From positions 558,001 to 622,000 of the forward strand of contig CALKUK010000012.1 in NCBI GenBank assembly GCA_937996655.1: DNA of 64,000 bases. Reading direction: 5' to 3'. Numbering within the stretch: the stretch's first letter is position 1; the number at the start of each line of letters is the position of its first letter. Source of the stretch: an uncultured Sphingomonadaceae bacterium. GTDB taxonomy: Bacteria > Pseudomonadota > Alphaproteobacteria > Sphingomonadales > Sphingomonadaceae. The position numbers were made by a program, and so were the translations under genes. Below are positions 44,456 to 52,657 of the stretch, in pieces. The notes under the pieces are model-generated. The model made no database searches. It was not told where the DNA came from and worked only from the letters and a program-made list of their open reading frames with translations.

Positions 44456-46660
44456 TCAGTCAACCTTGCCGCTGCCATACTTCTGGCCATAGCCATAGCC
44501 ATAGCCATAGCCATAGCCATAGCCGTAGCCGCTCGAGCCGCTGCCCATCTTGGTCAGGATCACGCCGAAGACGTGAGCATTGACCTGCCGCAGGCGATTG
44601 ATTGAGGCGCGGATGCCGCGCACCGCGGCGCCTGCGGTCTCGACAACGTACACAACGCCCTCCACGGACTTCGCAATCAGTGGAGCGTCCGTCATGCCGA
44701 GGACGGGTGGGCTGTCGATAATCACGTGGTCAAACTGCTCAAGTCCCTCGCGCACGAACTGATTAAGTCGATCTCCGCTCAGCAGCTCGGCGGCGCTGGG
44801 AGGAATTGGGCCTGTGGCAATAACAGTTAAGTTTTTGAACTCCGTGTCTTGGCACAGGCTCGCCCAGTCGTCGTCGCCCGCGAGGTAGTTGCTGAAGCCG
44901 CGATCGTTCTTCACGCCCACGAAGCCCGCAATGGAGGGAGAGCGGAGGTCTGCATCAACCAATAGGACGCGCCTGTCGGTGCGCCCCAAAATGATCGCCA
45001 GGGCGAGGGACGTCGACGACTTGCCCTCGCTCGGGCGCGTGCTGATGACGGCGAGAGACTTCGGGAAGCCGTGGCTTGTCGCGAAGGCGAGGCTGGAGCG
45101 GATCGAGAAGTAGGCGTCCAGGAAGTGCGACTTCGTGTCACGCATTTCGGATAGGACACCTCCCTCGACGTGGGGTGTAATGCCGAGAAGGGGCAGCTTG
45201 AGCGACTGCTCCACCTGGCCCGGCTCGCGAATGCCCTCGTCAATTTGCTCGAGGACAAATGCCGTGGCTGCGGCCAAACCGAGGCCCAGTAGCAGGGATA
45301 TGGCAATGTTGACCAAGATTTTCGGGGATGATGGCTTGTCTGGCGTTATTGCCGGCTCGACGATGGCAATGTTGTTGACGCCGACGGCGCCCGCGACGCC
45401 GATTTCCTTGTAGCGCTGGAGCAGCGCGTCATAAAGTTGGCGGTTGGTGTCGGCTTCCCGCTGGTAGTTGCCGTACTGGATGTTGGCGCGGTTTTGGCGG
45501 TCAAGCTCGGCCTTGAGGGCTTCGACTTTCGCCTTGAGTTCACGCTCGCGGGAACTTGCCTCAGTGTATTCGCGTTGGCGAGCCTGCGCGATGCGTGACG
45601 TCTCGCGTGAAATGGAGCTGTCAATCGCCTGAATTTGGCGCGTCAATTCGAGTACGCGGGGGTAGTCGGGTTCAAATTGCACCGAGAGCTTGGCGTGTTC
45701 TGCCGCCGCCTCGCTGCGCTGCTGGCGAAGGTTTGCAAGGGTCGAGCTTGTGATTGCCTCGCTGACATTGTCACCCGAGCCTACCGCGCGGGACTGGGCA
45801 CTGATCCGCTCAGCCGTGGCGACGTTGAGGGCACCCGCCAGCTGCTCCAGCGTGACGCCGGTGAGCGTCCTATTTCCAAGCGTGCGGCCGTCGGCGTCGC
45901 GTATCTGGTCTAGCGATACCATGCCGGTTCTCGAGGCCGATAGAATAACTTGCTTCTCGCTGTCTTCGAGGCGCTCGCGCAGGATCTGGAGGCGCTTCTC
46001 CAGGAAGGTGCGGGCGTCGGCCGTCGACGCAAATTGGCGGTCCATGCTGAGCGAAATAAATGCCGCCGCCCACTTGTTGGCAATGGCTGACGAGAGTTCC
46101 GCGTTTCGGCTCGTGTAGGTCACGTCGACGAGCTTCGAGGTCCGAATGGGGGACACTGACGCATTTTTAAGGAGGAGGTTAATTACCACACGGCGACGTT
46201 CCTCCTTGAGTTGAGCCTCTGTCTTGTTCGGATCTTTCTTCGCCAACTTTTCCGGATTTACTCCGTGCGCCTCGAGGAAGGCGGCGCTGGTGTATAGATT
46301 GAGTTCGGATGCGACGCGCTCCGCGAGGGGGCGCGCCTTCAGGAGGGCGTATTGAGTAGCGTAGAACTCCATGTCTTGCGCAGAGCTTTGCGCATCTAGG
46401 CCCTCAACTTTTGTGACCTGCTTCTGCTGGCGATCGATCTGGATTTCAACTTTGGCCGTGTAGAGTGGCGCCATCAGCAGCGTCGCGACGACGCCCAGGA
46501 TGAGGCAACCCGCCACAATGCCCGCCATCAGCCACCGCCAGCGCAGGGCTGTGTGCCAGTATTGCAGCAAAATCGGTGGCAGATGGAAGCCCTCCTGGAT
46601 TTCAGGTGCGGGCGCCATTGCCAAAGAGGTTTCGGCGTTTGTCTGGATGTCATTCGTCAT
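44456..46660 (-). CDS. Polysaccharide co-polymerase / tyrosine autokinase (Wzc/GumC type)
   Basis: 734 aa. Wzz domain with TM1 at about 42-66 and a long periplasmic coiled coil, the GNVR-type motif QREADTNRQLYDALLQRYKE, TM2 near 430, and a cytoplasmic BY-kinase with Walker A STRPSEGKSSTSLALA, Walker A' LLVDADLRSP and Walker B HVIIDSPPVLG. The C-terminus is a tyrosine cluster of alternating Gly-Tyr that would be autophosphorylated in trans. Controls chain length and export with the Wza-like lipoprotein 18 nt upstream. Confidence 0.95.
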   Translation of the reverse strand: MTNDIQTNAETSLAMAPAPEIQEGFHLPPILLQYWHTALRWRWLMAGIVAGCLILGVVATLLMAPLYTAKVEIQIDRQQKQVTKVEGLDAQSSAQDMEFYATQYALLKARPLAERVASELNLYTSAAFLEAHGVNPEKLAKKDPNKTEAQLKEERRRVVINLLLKNASVSPIRTSKLVDVTYTSRNAELSSAIANKWAAAFISLSMDRQFASTADARTFLEKRLQILRERLEDSEKQVILSASRTGMVSLDQIRDADGRTLGNRTLTGVTLEQLAGALNVATAERISAQSRAVGSGDNVSEAITSSTLANLRQQRSEAAAEHAKLSVQFEPDYPRVLELTRQIQAIDSSISRETSRIAQARQREYTEASSRERELKAKVEALKAELDRQNRANIQYGNYQREADTNRQLYDALLQRYKEIGVAGAVGVNNIAIVEPAITPDKPSSPKILVNIAISLLLGLGLAAATAFVLEQIDEGIREPGQVEQSLKLPLLGITPHVEGGVLSEMRDTKSHFLDAYFSIRSSLAFATSHGFPKSLAVISTRPSEGKSSTSLALAIILGRTDRRVLLVDADLRSPSIAGFVGVKNDRGFSNYLAGDDDWASLCQDTEFKNLTVIATGPIPPSAAELLSGDRLNQFVREGLEQFDHVIIDSPPVLGMTDAPLIAKSVEGVVYVVETAGAAVRGIRASINRLRQVNAHVFGVILTKMGSGSSGYGYGYGYGYGYGYGQKYGSGKVD
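44486..44527. repeat. GCCATA hexanucleotide tandem repeat in kinase tyrosine tail
   Basis: Six perfect GCCATA units (44486-44521) and one variant GCCGTA. On the coding (minus) strand each unit is TATGGC, encoding Tyr-Gly. Unit length is a multiple of three, so slippage would change the number of tyrosines without a frameshift. Confidence 0.95.
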
Positions 46661-46678
46661 GTCGACTGCAATACTCGG

Positions 46679-47404
46679 TTAGTTATTCAACTGGTAAATG
46701 ACTTGTGCGATCAGTGGCGATGCACTCAGGAAGTCTTTCCAGATCTTACGCGTTTGAGAATCGCCGACCATTACGATGTCATTCGCAAAGACTTCTGGGT
46801 CGGGAAATCGGCCCCTCTGTATTTCCTTCACGTTGTAGACGGCGGCATAGTCTTGATCCTTAACCGTTCTAAATACGACGACTTCACTGCGGCTGGAGAC
46901 ATCCGTCCAGCCCTCGGCGGAGGCGATGGCTGTCATGAGTGTCATCTTGCCGACGATTGGATATACGCCGGGCTTCTTGACCTCGCCCCCGATCGTGACA
47001 GTCTGGCTGACAATTTCCTTGAGATTTACGGTGACTTGGGGGTTCCTAATGTAGCGCCCCCTAAAGCGATCCTGCATGGCTTCGCCGACCTCTCCTGGTG
47101 TCTTGCCGGCGACTTCAATTGTGCCAATGAGTGGGAAAGTTATGCGGCCGCTGGCGTCAACTTGAACTTCCTTCTTGCTCAATTCCTCGCTGCCGAAGAC
47201 GTCGATGGTCAGCTTGTCAAATGGACCGACGCGGTATGGGCGGTCGGACGCCGACAAATCATCCAACGTCGGCGTCGGGAACTCGCCTACCGCCACCATG
47301 TTCAGATTTGCAGCTCCCGTCATGTTCGCCGACGAGGAGGCGCAGGAGGCTAGGGCCAGCGAGGCGAATGCCAGGAGGCTTAATTTGGAGTTCAACACAG
47401 ACAT
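46679..47404 (-). CDS. Wza-like polysaccharide export lipoprotein
   Basis: 241 aa outer-membrane or periplasmic export protein. Signal peptide with lipobox LALASC (MSVLNSKLSLLAFASLALASC), then the Poly_export domain (YRVGPFDKLTIDVFGSEELSKKEVQVDASGRITFPLIGTIEVAG) and an SLBB domain (VTIGGEVKKPGVYPI). Shorter than E. coli Wza (about 380 aa), as is usual for alphaproteobacterial forms. Start ATG 47404 chosen: AGGGA lies just upstream and it gives a clean signal peptide; ATG 47422 overlaps the ligase gene. Confidence 0.92.
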   Translation of the reverse strand: MSVLNSKLSLLAFASLALASCASSSANMTGAANLNMVAVGEFPTPTLDDLSASDRPYRVGPFDKLTIDVFGSEELSKKEVQVDASGRITFPLIGTIEVAGKTPGEVGEAMQDRFRGRYIRNPQVTVNLKEIVSQTVTIGGEVKKPGVYPIVGKMTLMTAIASAEGWTDVSSRSEVVVFRTVKDQDYAAVYNVKEIQRGRFPDPEVFANDIVMVGDSQTRKIWKDFLSASPLIAQVIYQLNN

Positions 47405-47411
47405 AACATCC

Positions 47412-48797
47412 CTAAGCTTCATCTCTGAACCGTTTGTACGAGGCCGACCAAATGGCGGCAAGTGTCGCCACGGCGGACAGCAGCGGCGTTCGGACCGGAT
47501 AGTCTGTGACGCTGGCGAGCGCGAGCAGCAACAGCATCGCGAGGCCGGTGCGACTAATGGTGAACTGAATTCCGCTCCCGCGCCGCGCCTGCCAGACCCC
47601 GGTCAGCCAAGCACAGAGAGCGGCAACTGCTAAAACAGTCCCCGGAATGCCGGCGGTGTATATTATTTCCAGCCAGTCGTTGTGGGCGTGGTTGGAGAAT
47701 AGTGGCTGCAACAACTTGGGGGGCTCGTGGAGCTTATAGACCTCAATATACGTCCCGACACCAGAACCCCAGGGTAGATAGTTGGGCAGGTCGTGAAATA
47801 CGGTTTCCCAAACGGGGTAGCGCGTATCTTCGCCGCCGGCGTCCAGTCGGCTAATGGCAACGTCGCGAGCAGATATGATTGTCAGCCACACCATTGCGCC
47901 AATCGCAAAAATGGATGCCCCCAAAATTGCGAGGCGCAGTCGCGGCGAATAACGCCGCCCGTGCCCCGAAAAAAGGGGCAGGCGTAGAGCGGGCAGAAGT
48001 GAGATCGCTAAGGCGCTGAGTGCGAGGCCCGCTCGGGAACCAGTTACAATGATGAGGGGAATGAGGGAAATTCCAATGCCGCCAGCCAAAGTCAGTGCCA
48101 GCCTTCTGTTTAGGCCAAGCTGCATGGCGACATAGGTTGACGTCGCCAGCAGGGGAAATGTCGCTGCAAGGAGCGCTGCTTGGTGGTTTCGATTGGCGAA
48201 GACGCCCGACGTCTCGGACGTCAAGGGGAACAATGCAATGTCTGATCCCGCCGCCTGCAGCACAATAATGAGGCCACTCGCAAGGGAGAGGCAAAGCAGC
48301 AGCAGAATGAGCCGACATTGGTCGGCCAAGGTAAGCTGCGGCGCCAAGGCGAGTATGGCCATCGGCACGCTCAAGGCAAACAGAGCATTAAGCGTGCCCT
48401 GCGGCGACATGGAAAGAGGGCGCCAGACATCGCCGAGCCCGGCAAGGCGATCGACTTCGACGATAATTTCGCGGCCCGGCAACGACTGCCAGACTGACGG
48501 TGGAAGCGGGACAAGGTGAAGCGCGGTCAGGGCAAGGGCCAAGATAAAAATGACGAGTATGGCCCAATATGGCCGAAGGCGCTCCACCTTGAGCGTCGCC
48601 AATCCGTAGGCCGATATCAGAATTGCAAAAGGCCTGAGTAAGATGAGGCCGATTTCATGCGGCCAACTGCTTCCACCCGCAAGGAACAGGAGCGTAAGAA
48701 ACGCGCCCAAAATCCAGAGTGCTCGACGAGAGGCGATGTCGAAGGCTCCCGTCAACGAGCCTGAGGCTCGCACGCTATTTGATATTTTATGCCGCAT
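47412..48797 (-). CDS. O-antigen ligase / polymerase-like membrane protein
   Basis: 461 aa with about 12 hydrophobic segments and the large periplasmic loop of the Wzy_C family: VFANRNHQAALLA, ITGSRAGLALS-type helix, and the loop motif FSNHAHNDWLEIIYTAGIPG. Proteins of this family ligate or polymerise lipid-linked glycans. Since the locus also has an EpsG-type polymerase, this one may be the ligase or a second polymerase; sequence cannot decide. First gene of the minus-strand locus. Confidence 0.87.
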   Translation of the reverse strand: MRHKISNSVRASGSLTGAFDIASRRALWILGAFLTLLFLAGGSSWPHEIGLILLRPFAILISAYGLATLKVERLRPYWAILVIFILALALTALHLVPLPPSVWQSLPGREIIVEVDRLAGLGDVWRPLSMSPQGTLNALFALSVPMAILALAPQLTLADQCRLILLLLCLSLASGLIIVLQAAGSDIALFPLTSETSGVFANRNHQAALLAATFPLLATSTYVAMQLGLNRRLALTLAGGIGISLIPLIIVTGSRAGLALSALAISLLPALRLPLFSGHGRRYSPRLRLAILGASIFAIGAMVWLTIISARDVAISRLDAGGEDTRYPVWETVFHDLPNYLPWGSGVGTYIEVYKLHEPPKLLQPLFSNHAHNDWLEIIYTAGIPGTVLAVAALCAWLTGVWQARRGSGIQFTISRTGLAMLLLLALASVTDYPVRTPLLSAVATLAAIWSASYKRFRDEA

Positions 48798-48892
48798 CAG
48801 GAGATCACGTGCGCAGGTCTGTCCGCGGTCGAGAGATGAGCTCCTGTCATGACGCGTCGGATACCTCAGCCAATTGATCGGTGCTAGAGAAA

Positions 48893-48904
48893 TTTTCTAG
48901 AAAA
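48893..48904. promoter_or_regulatory. 12-bp palindrome upstream of the polysaccharide locus
   Basis: Perfect palindrome TTTTCTAGAAAA, 96 bp before the start of the first gene and 43 bp downstream of the candidate -10. A possible operator; no regulator assigned. Confidence 0.35.
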
Positions 48905-48946
48905 CCGAGTGTTTGGCTGCGATTTAACTAAGCATTTGAATACATA

Positions 48947-48975
48947 ATTAAATTTTATAGATATTAATATTTCAA
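48947..48975 (-). promoter_or_regulatory. Candidate promoter of the polysaccharide locus
   Basis: On the minus strand TTGAAA (48975-48970), 17-bp spacer, TTTAAT (48952-48947): each five of six against the sigma-70 consensus. It sits in a very AT-rich stretch, about 150 bp before the ligase gene start. The rest of the 540-bp gap up to 49335 holds only the terminator at 49276. Confidence 0.5.
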
Positions 48976-49275
48976 TAACCAGAGTTGGTCAGAATTTCCC
49001 GAGCTTGCGGCTGTCTAGCCGCCTCAACACAAGCATGTGAAGAGCCCTATCGCCGCAGAGGCTCACACGGCAATCAATGTATCCCAAGTCGTCGCCACGT
49101 CAGAGTGAGGGAGCGATCCGTTCTGCGAATTTGGTCTGGGACGGCTGCTCTGCTGTGGCGGCTGGATCGATCGCGGCGCATGCCGTTGTCGGCCCGTGAG
49201 CCTAGTAAACCAAATAGACATCTAGCGCCCGCCGCCGCGAGGCTCCAAGCATTGGAGGGGCAGTTTTCCTTGGCC

Positions 49276-49304
49276 AAAAAAAAGGGCGGCCCGAAGACCG
49301 CCCC
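49276..49304 (-). terminator. Rho-independent terminator of the small exported-protein gene
   Basis: Read on the minus strand: GGGCGG stem (49303-49298), 8-nt loop, CCGCCC (49289-49284), then eight T residues (49283-49276). It begins 31 nt after the stop of the 81-aa gene. Confidence 0.88.
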
Positions 49305-49334
49305 TTTGAAGAGATTGGCCGAAGCCCTGATCAT

Positions 49335-49580
49335 TTAGTTGCTGGCAGAGCCGTTGCCTGAAGCGATCGCGATGCCGCCGACGACAGCCGCAGCCGCGAG
49401 AAGGGCAATTAGGATGCTGCCGCCAAGCTTGCTCTGGTCGCGCTGCGCCGAAGCTGCGCGAACCGGGGAAGCCGCGCGCACCGACAGTGCCTGAGCGGCG
49501 GGAGCCGCAACGGAGATGGTGGGAACAGCGGCCACCGCAAATGCGACAGAAGCTGTGATCATTTTGTTACGCATGTTCAT
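49335..49580 (-). CDS. Small exported membrane-anchored protein (81 aa)
   Basis: Signal peptide MNMRNKMITASVAFAVAAVPTISVAAPA, a short polar middle (VRAASAQRDQSKLGG), then a C-terminal hydrophobic Ala/Gly/Val/Ile helix ending IAIASGNGSASN. No PEP-CTERM motif and no recognised family. GAGGGA ribosome site, its own terminator and a possible sigma-54 promoter suggest a single-gene, strongly expressed unit. It stands between the polysaccharide locus and a FixJ-type regulator, so a cell-surface role is likely but unproven. Confidence 0.75.
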   Translation of the reverse strand: MNMRNKMITASVAFAVAAVPTISVAAPAAQALSVRAASPVRAASAQRDQSKLGGSILIALLAAAAVVGGIAIASGNGSASN

Positions 49581-49603
49581 CGGACGTCCCTCTTTGATTC
49601 GAA

Positions 49604-49619
49604 TGCCGTATTACCTCCA
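49604..49619 (-). promoter_or_regulatory. Candidate sigma-54 (RpoN) promoter
   Basis: Minus strand TGGAGGTAATACGGCA: the invariant GG and GC dinucleotides are 10 bp apart as required, with TGG and GCA matching the consensus TGGCACG-N4-TTGCA; the other positions match poorly. The start codon of the 81-aa gene is 24 nt downstream of the element, giving a short leader with GAGGGA. PrsR, a sigma-54 activator, is encoded in this window. Confidence 0.32.
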
Positions 49620-50253
49620 CTCCCTAAAGCGCTAAGGCTGTTACTCAAGATAAATTTTTTATGGGGTTAATAGGCCGATCAACTATCGCACAGCACTCTT
49701 TGAGGTCGCAATAGAGCACACCCCGTTTTTGGGACTACGTCAGTAGAGTTGTTAAGCGGCGGAGCGGAGCCCTTTGGGATCGTGACTACAGGTCCTATTT
49801 CGTCCGCTGTGGTGGCTAGGGCGGCTGCGGTTTCCCCGCTGTTTGATGGGGGCGGTCCCGGCCGATAGCGGTCGTCCATCCGCACCCTGACGACGTCAGT
49901 GGCGCAGGTTGGACTTAATCTCCGCCCCTCGCTGAGAGATCGAACTCTTGAGGCCGTTCAAGCGATCAGAGTAGCCATTCTGCACCAACTCAGCCAGCTT
50001 CGTTTAACATCACTCAACACAAGTCTCTTGCGGCGGAGGGTTCCTTAGCGCGCAGCATGCCGCATTGTGGGTTAAAACAGCCGTCCGAACTCCTCTATGA
50101 TTCCGGTATTGGCAGCCTAGTCTCCTTCAGCATCGGCTCGCTGAACTTCAGCAGGGCCCGTCTCCGTAGTTTTGCGCAGTGCAAACTCGACGGATCGGCT
50201 GCTAATTCATTGGTTTGATAGCAAGCCTCTTCCCTATTCGGGGTGGGCGCAAA
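49620..50253. other. Intergenic region with no supported gene
   Basis: 634 bp. Short open frames exist (for example 49679-49885, minus) but have no ribosome site or protein-like character. Nothing else recognised apart from the upstream region of the following FixJ-type regulator. Confidence 0.5.
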
Positions 50254-50877
50254 GTGGAGCAGTTGGAGGTGAGCAACCTGATCTACATCGTTGATGACGA
50301 TCAGGGCGTCCGGCTATCGCTTGCCATGCTGTTGCGCACCCATGGGTTTGAGACGCACAGTTTCGCTGCGGCTGAAGATTTTTTTGACAGTTTTACGGCC
50401 CTACAGCCGGCACCGGTGCTGTTGGACCTCCATATGCCGTCGATGGACGGGATCGAGTTTCTGATGGCGCTCCGGGAGCGGACGCAAGTCGGTTGGCCGG
50501 TGGTGATGATAAGCGGAAATGGCGACGTGCCGTCGGCTGTCCTGGCCATGAAGCTGGGGACGGTCGATTTCCTTGAAAAGCCAATCCAGCCCGAAACGCT
50601 CCTCTCCGTCATCAGCGCGGCAAAGGCGCGGCAAGCCGCGATACAAGGCAGGCCCGTGGATCCTCCCGTCAACAACGAAGTGCGGGAGCGTCTGTCGCCC
50701 CGTGAATTCGATGTGTTGCAGATGATCGCCCATGGCATGGCGACAAAATCAATTGCCGCGCACCTTGGCATCAGCCCGCGCACCGTGGAAATGCACCGCG
50801 CGCATATTGTCCGGCGCCTTCAGGTCCGCTCCATGTCGGAAGCGGTCGCTTTGGCGGCGCGGGCGGAGCGTGACTAG
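50254..50877 (+). CDS. FixJ/NarL-type response regulator (first)
   Basis: 207 aa from GTG 50254 (MEQLEVSNLIYIVDDDQG). Receiver (acceptor Asp in VLLDLHMPSMDGIEF; Lys in DFLEKPIQPE) and LuxR-type HTH (LSPREFDVLQMIAHGMATKSIAAHLGISPRTVEMHRAHI). The start is chosen for a GGGTGGG stretch 7 nt upstream and for the family N-terminus; TTG 50215 would add 13 residues. No kinase gene adjoins it, so it is an orphan. Related in design to the next regulator but not a recent duplicate. Confidence 0.9.
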   Translation: MEQLEVSNLIYIVDDDQGVRLSLAMLLRTHGFETHSFAAAEDFFDSFTALQPAPVLLDLHMPSMDGIEFLMALRERTQVGWPVVMISGNGDVPSAVLAMKLGTVDFLEKPIQPETLLSVISAAKARQAAIQGRPVDPPVNNEVRERLSPREFDVLQMIAHGMATKSIAAHLGISPRTVEMHRAHIVRRLQVRSMSEAVALAARAERD

Positions 50878-51209
50878 CCCCAGTTCAACAAGGGGTGTCA
50901 CCTTTGCAGGGTCATTCGAGTATTTCTGAAGAATTTGAAGTAAATCTACTCCTGACAGAGAAGGTAAATATTTAATCTATAGTAAATATAAATTGAGAGC
51001 GATGAGTGCGCCTGCGTTGCATTCGCGGTGTTCCGTTCAATACCGATCCGGGGCCGCGGTCAGAGGTTCCATGCCATTAATTTTAAGGCTGACAAGGAGA
51101 TAGGGAAGGTTCGCAGCGAGAATCTGGCCCCTTTTCGGCCGCATTTCCGGCCGCGGGGCTCAGTTAAAGCCATTTCGGTGATTCAATCCGTCAATTGCCG
51201 CCAATGTGA

Positions 51210-51223
51210 TTGATTTAAGTCAA
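51210..51223. promoter_or_regulatory. FNR/FixK-type box before second FixJ regulator
   Basis: TTGAT TTAA GTCAA, matching the FNR/FixK consensus TTGAY-N4-RTCAA in all ten fixed positions. It is 46 bp (centre) before ATG 51263. The rest of the 385-bp gap 50878-51262 shows nothing else clear. Suggests oxygen- or NO-linked control of the regulator. Confidence 0.55.
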
Positions 51224-51262
51224 ATGATCGCCGATAACTCCTCTCCATAGTCGCCTGAGGAG

Positions 51263-51913
51263 ATGGAAAAGTTGTCTAGGCTCATTTACCTCATCGACGA
51301 TGACGAAATGGTGCGGCAATCTGCTGCCCTGCTTCTCAAGGCCAATGGCTATACTGTAGAACAGTTTTCCAGCGGAGAGGCTTTCCTCGCCCTGGCCGAT
51401 AGCGCTGAGCCCGGGTGCATTATGCTGGATCTGCAAATGCGCGGCCTCGACGGACATCAGACGCAGGAGGCGCTTAATGCAAAGGGCATCCGCTTTCCCG
51501 TCCTGATCCTCACCGGCATGGGGGATATCGACCGCGCCGTGCGCGCCATGAAGAACGGGGCGTTTGAGTTTATTGAAAAGCCTTATGTCGAAGAACACCT
51601 GCTCACCACGCTCGACAATGCATTTGGTGAACTCGACCGCCGCGTGAATGAACATGGCAAGTTGGATGATGCGAAGCTGCGGATCGCAAAACTCTCTAAT
51701 CGCGAACGACAAGTGATGCAGGGTTTGCTCGATGGTCTGCCCAACAAGCTGATCGCCTACCAGCTTGGCCTCAGCATCCGCACCGTCGAAAGCTTTCGGG
51801 CGACCCTGATGGAAAAGCTTGGCGTGCGCACGGTGTCTGCGGCGGTGCGCCTTGCCATGGTGGCGGGTTTGCCCCCTCTCAGCGAGGAGCATCCTGAAAA
51901 AGCACATGGTTAA
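51263..51913 (+). CDS. FixJ/NarL-type response regulator (second)
   Basis: 216 aa. N-terminus MEKLSRLIYLIDDDEMVRQS, acceptor Asp in CIMLDLQMRGLDGH, Lys in FEFIEKPYVEEH, and LuxR HTH LSNRERQVMQGLLDGLPNKLIAYQLGLSIRTVESFRATL. The GAGGAG ribosome site touches ATG 51263, so TTG 51272, 9 nt away, may be the true start. Orphan: no kinase nearby. A perfect FNR/FixK-type box precedes it. A PilZ gene follows 114 bp later on the same strand. Confidence 0.91.
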   Translation: MEKLSRLIYLIDDDEMVRQSAALLLKANGYTVEQFSSGEAFLALADSAEPGCIMLDLQMRGLDGHQTQEALNAKGIRFPVLILTGMGDIDRAVRAMKNGAFEFIEKPYVEEHLLTTLDNAFGELDRRVNEHGKLDDAKLRIAKLSNRERQVMQGLLDGLPNKLIAYQLGLSIRTVESFRATLMEKLGVRTVSAAVRLAMVAGLPPLSEEHPEKAHG

Positions 51914-52027
51914 CAAAAGGTTGCAGGACCGTCCGAAACGCTACCGTGGATTCAACAGGATTTCAGACAAGCTGTGATTCAATAGACTGCCCTTAAACTG
52001 GTTTGACCAGATTATGGGGTAACGAAC

Positions 52028-52606
52028 ATGTTCCACATCAAGACAGCAGAACCGGTTGACGCCGATATTTTCCCCGCGCCCATGGGGCGTCCGGATGGAG
52101 ACACACGCCGCGCGGCCGAGCGCAAGCGGGTCTATTTGAAGGCGAATGCTATTGCAGTGGAGCTGGATGCCAGCGCGCGCATCGTCAATGTGTCAGAAAC
52201 CGGTATGACGGGTGAAACCGAAGCCCGCATCATCGTGGGAGAGCACGTCGAAGTCTCCTTCCGCGGTCTGCATTATCTGCCGGCTACGGTCCGATGGGTG
52301 CATGGCCGCCGCTTCGGGCTGAAGCTGTTGGCGCCCCCGCCGTTCATCGGGACTGCCGAGGGTGATTTGAATCCCGATATCCGCCTGCTCGTCGGCCAGG
52401 CCAGCCGCCGTGCGGTCGTCCGCAACGTGTCGTCAACCGGCCTGCAGGTCGAAACAGATTTGCCACTGCACAAGGGCCAGCAGCTCTTGGTTAAGGTTCT
52501 GAATGGCTGGTCGATCATGACCAAGGTGGCTTGGGTGGATGGGATTCGCGCCGGTGTGTCGATGGACGATCCGGTGGATCTGATCAGTTTTGAAAAGCTG
52601 GCTTGA
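52028..52606 (+). CDS. Double PilZ-domain protein
   Basis: 192 aa, cytoplasmic. Two PilZ-like beta-barrels in tandem: first about 25-100 (DTRRAAERKRVYLKANAIA, IVNVSETGMTGETEA, RWVHGRRFGLKLL), second about 115-190 (GQASRRAVVRNVSSTGLQVET, VAWVDGIRAGVSMDDPV). The RxxxR of canonical c-di-GMP binders may be RRAAERKR in the first domain; the second looks degenerate. Probable c-di-GMP effector. It stands alone after the second FixJ-type regulator. Confidence 0.85.
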   Translation: MFHIKTAEPVDADIFPAPMGRPDGDTRRAAERKRVYLKANAIAVELDASARIVNVSETGMTGETEARIIVGEHVEVSFRGLHYLPATVRWVHGRRFGLKLLAPPPFIGTAEGDLNPDIRLLVGQASRRAVVRNVSSTGLQVETDLPLHKGQQLLVKVLNGWSIMTKVAWVDGIRAGVSMDDPVDLISFEKLA

Positions 52607-52657
52607 ACCCGGGCGGAGTGCCATTTCCGGTGTCGCGGGAATGGCGGGGCGGCCTGT

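Noticed and set aside
44486..44527. Short tandem repeat considered as a CRISPR-like array
   Set aside because: Unit is 6 bp without spacers and lies inside a coding region.
49679..49885. 68-aa minus-strand frame upstream of the small exported protein
   Set aside because: Proline-rich, no start context, no terminator or neighbour support.
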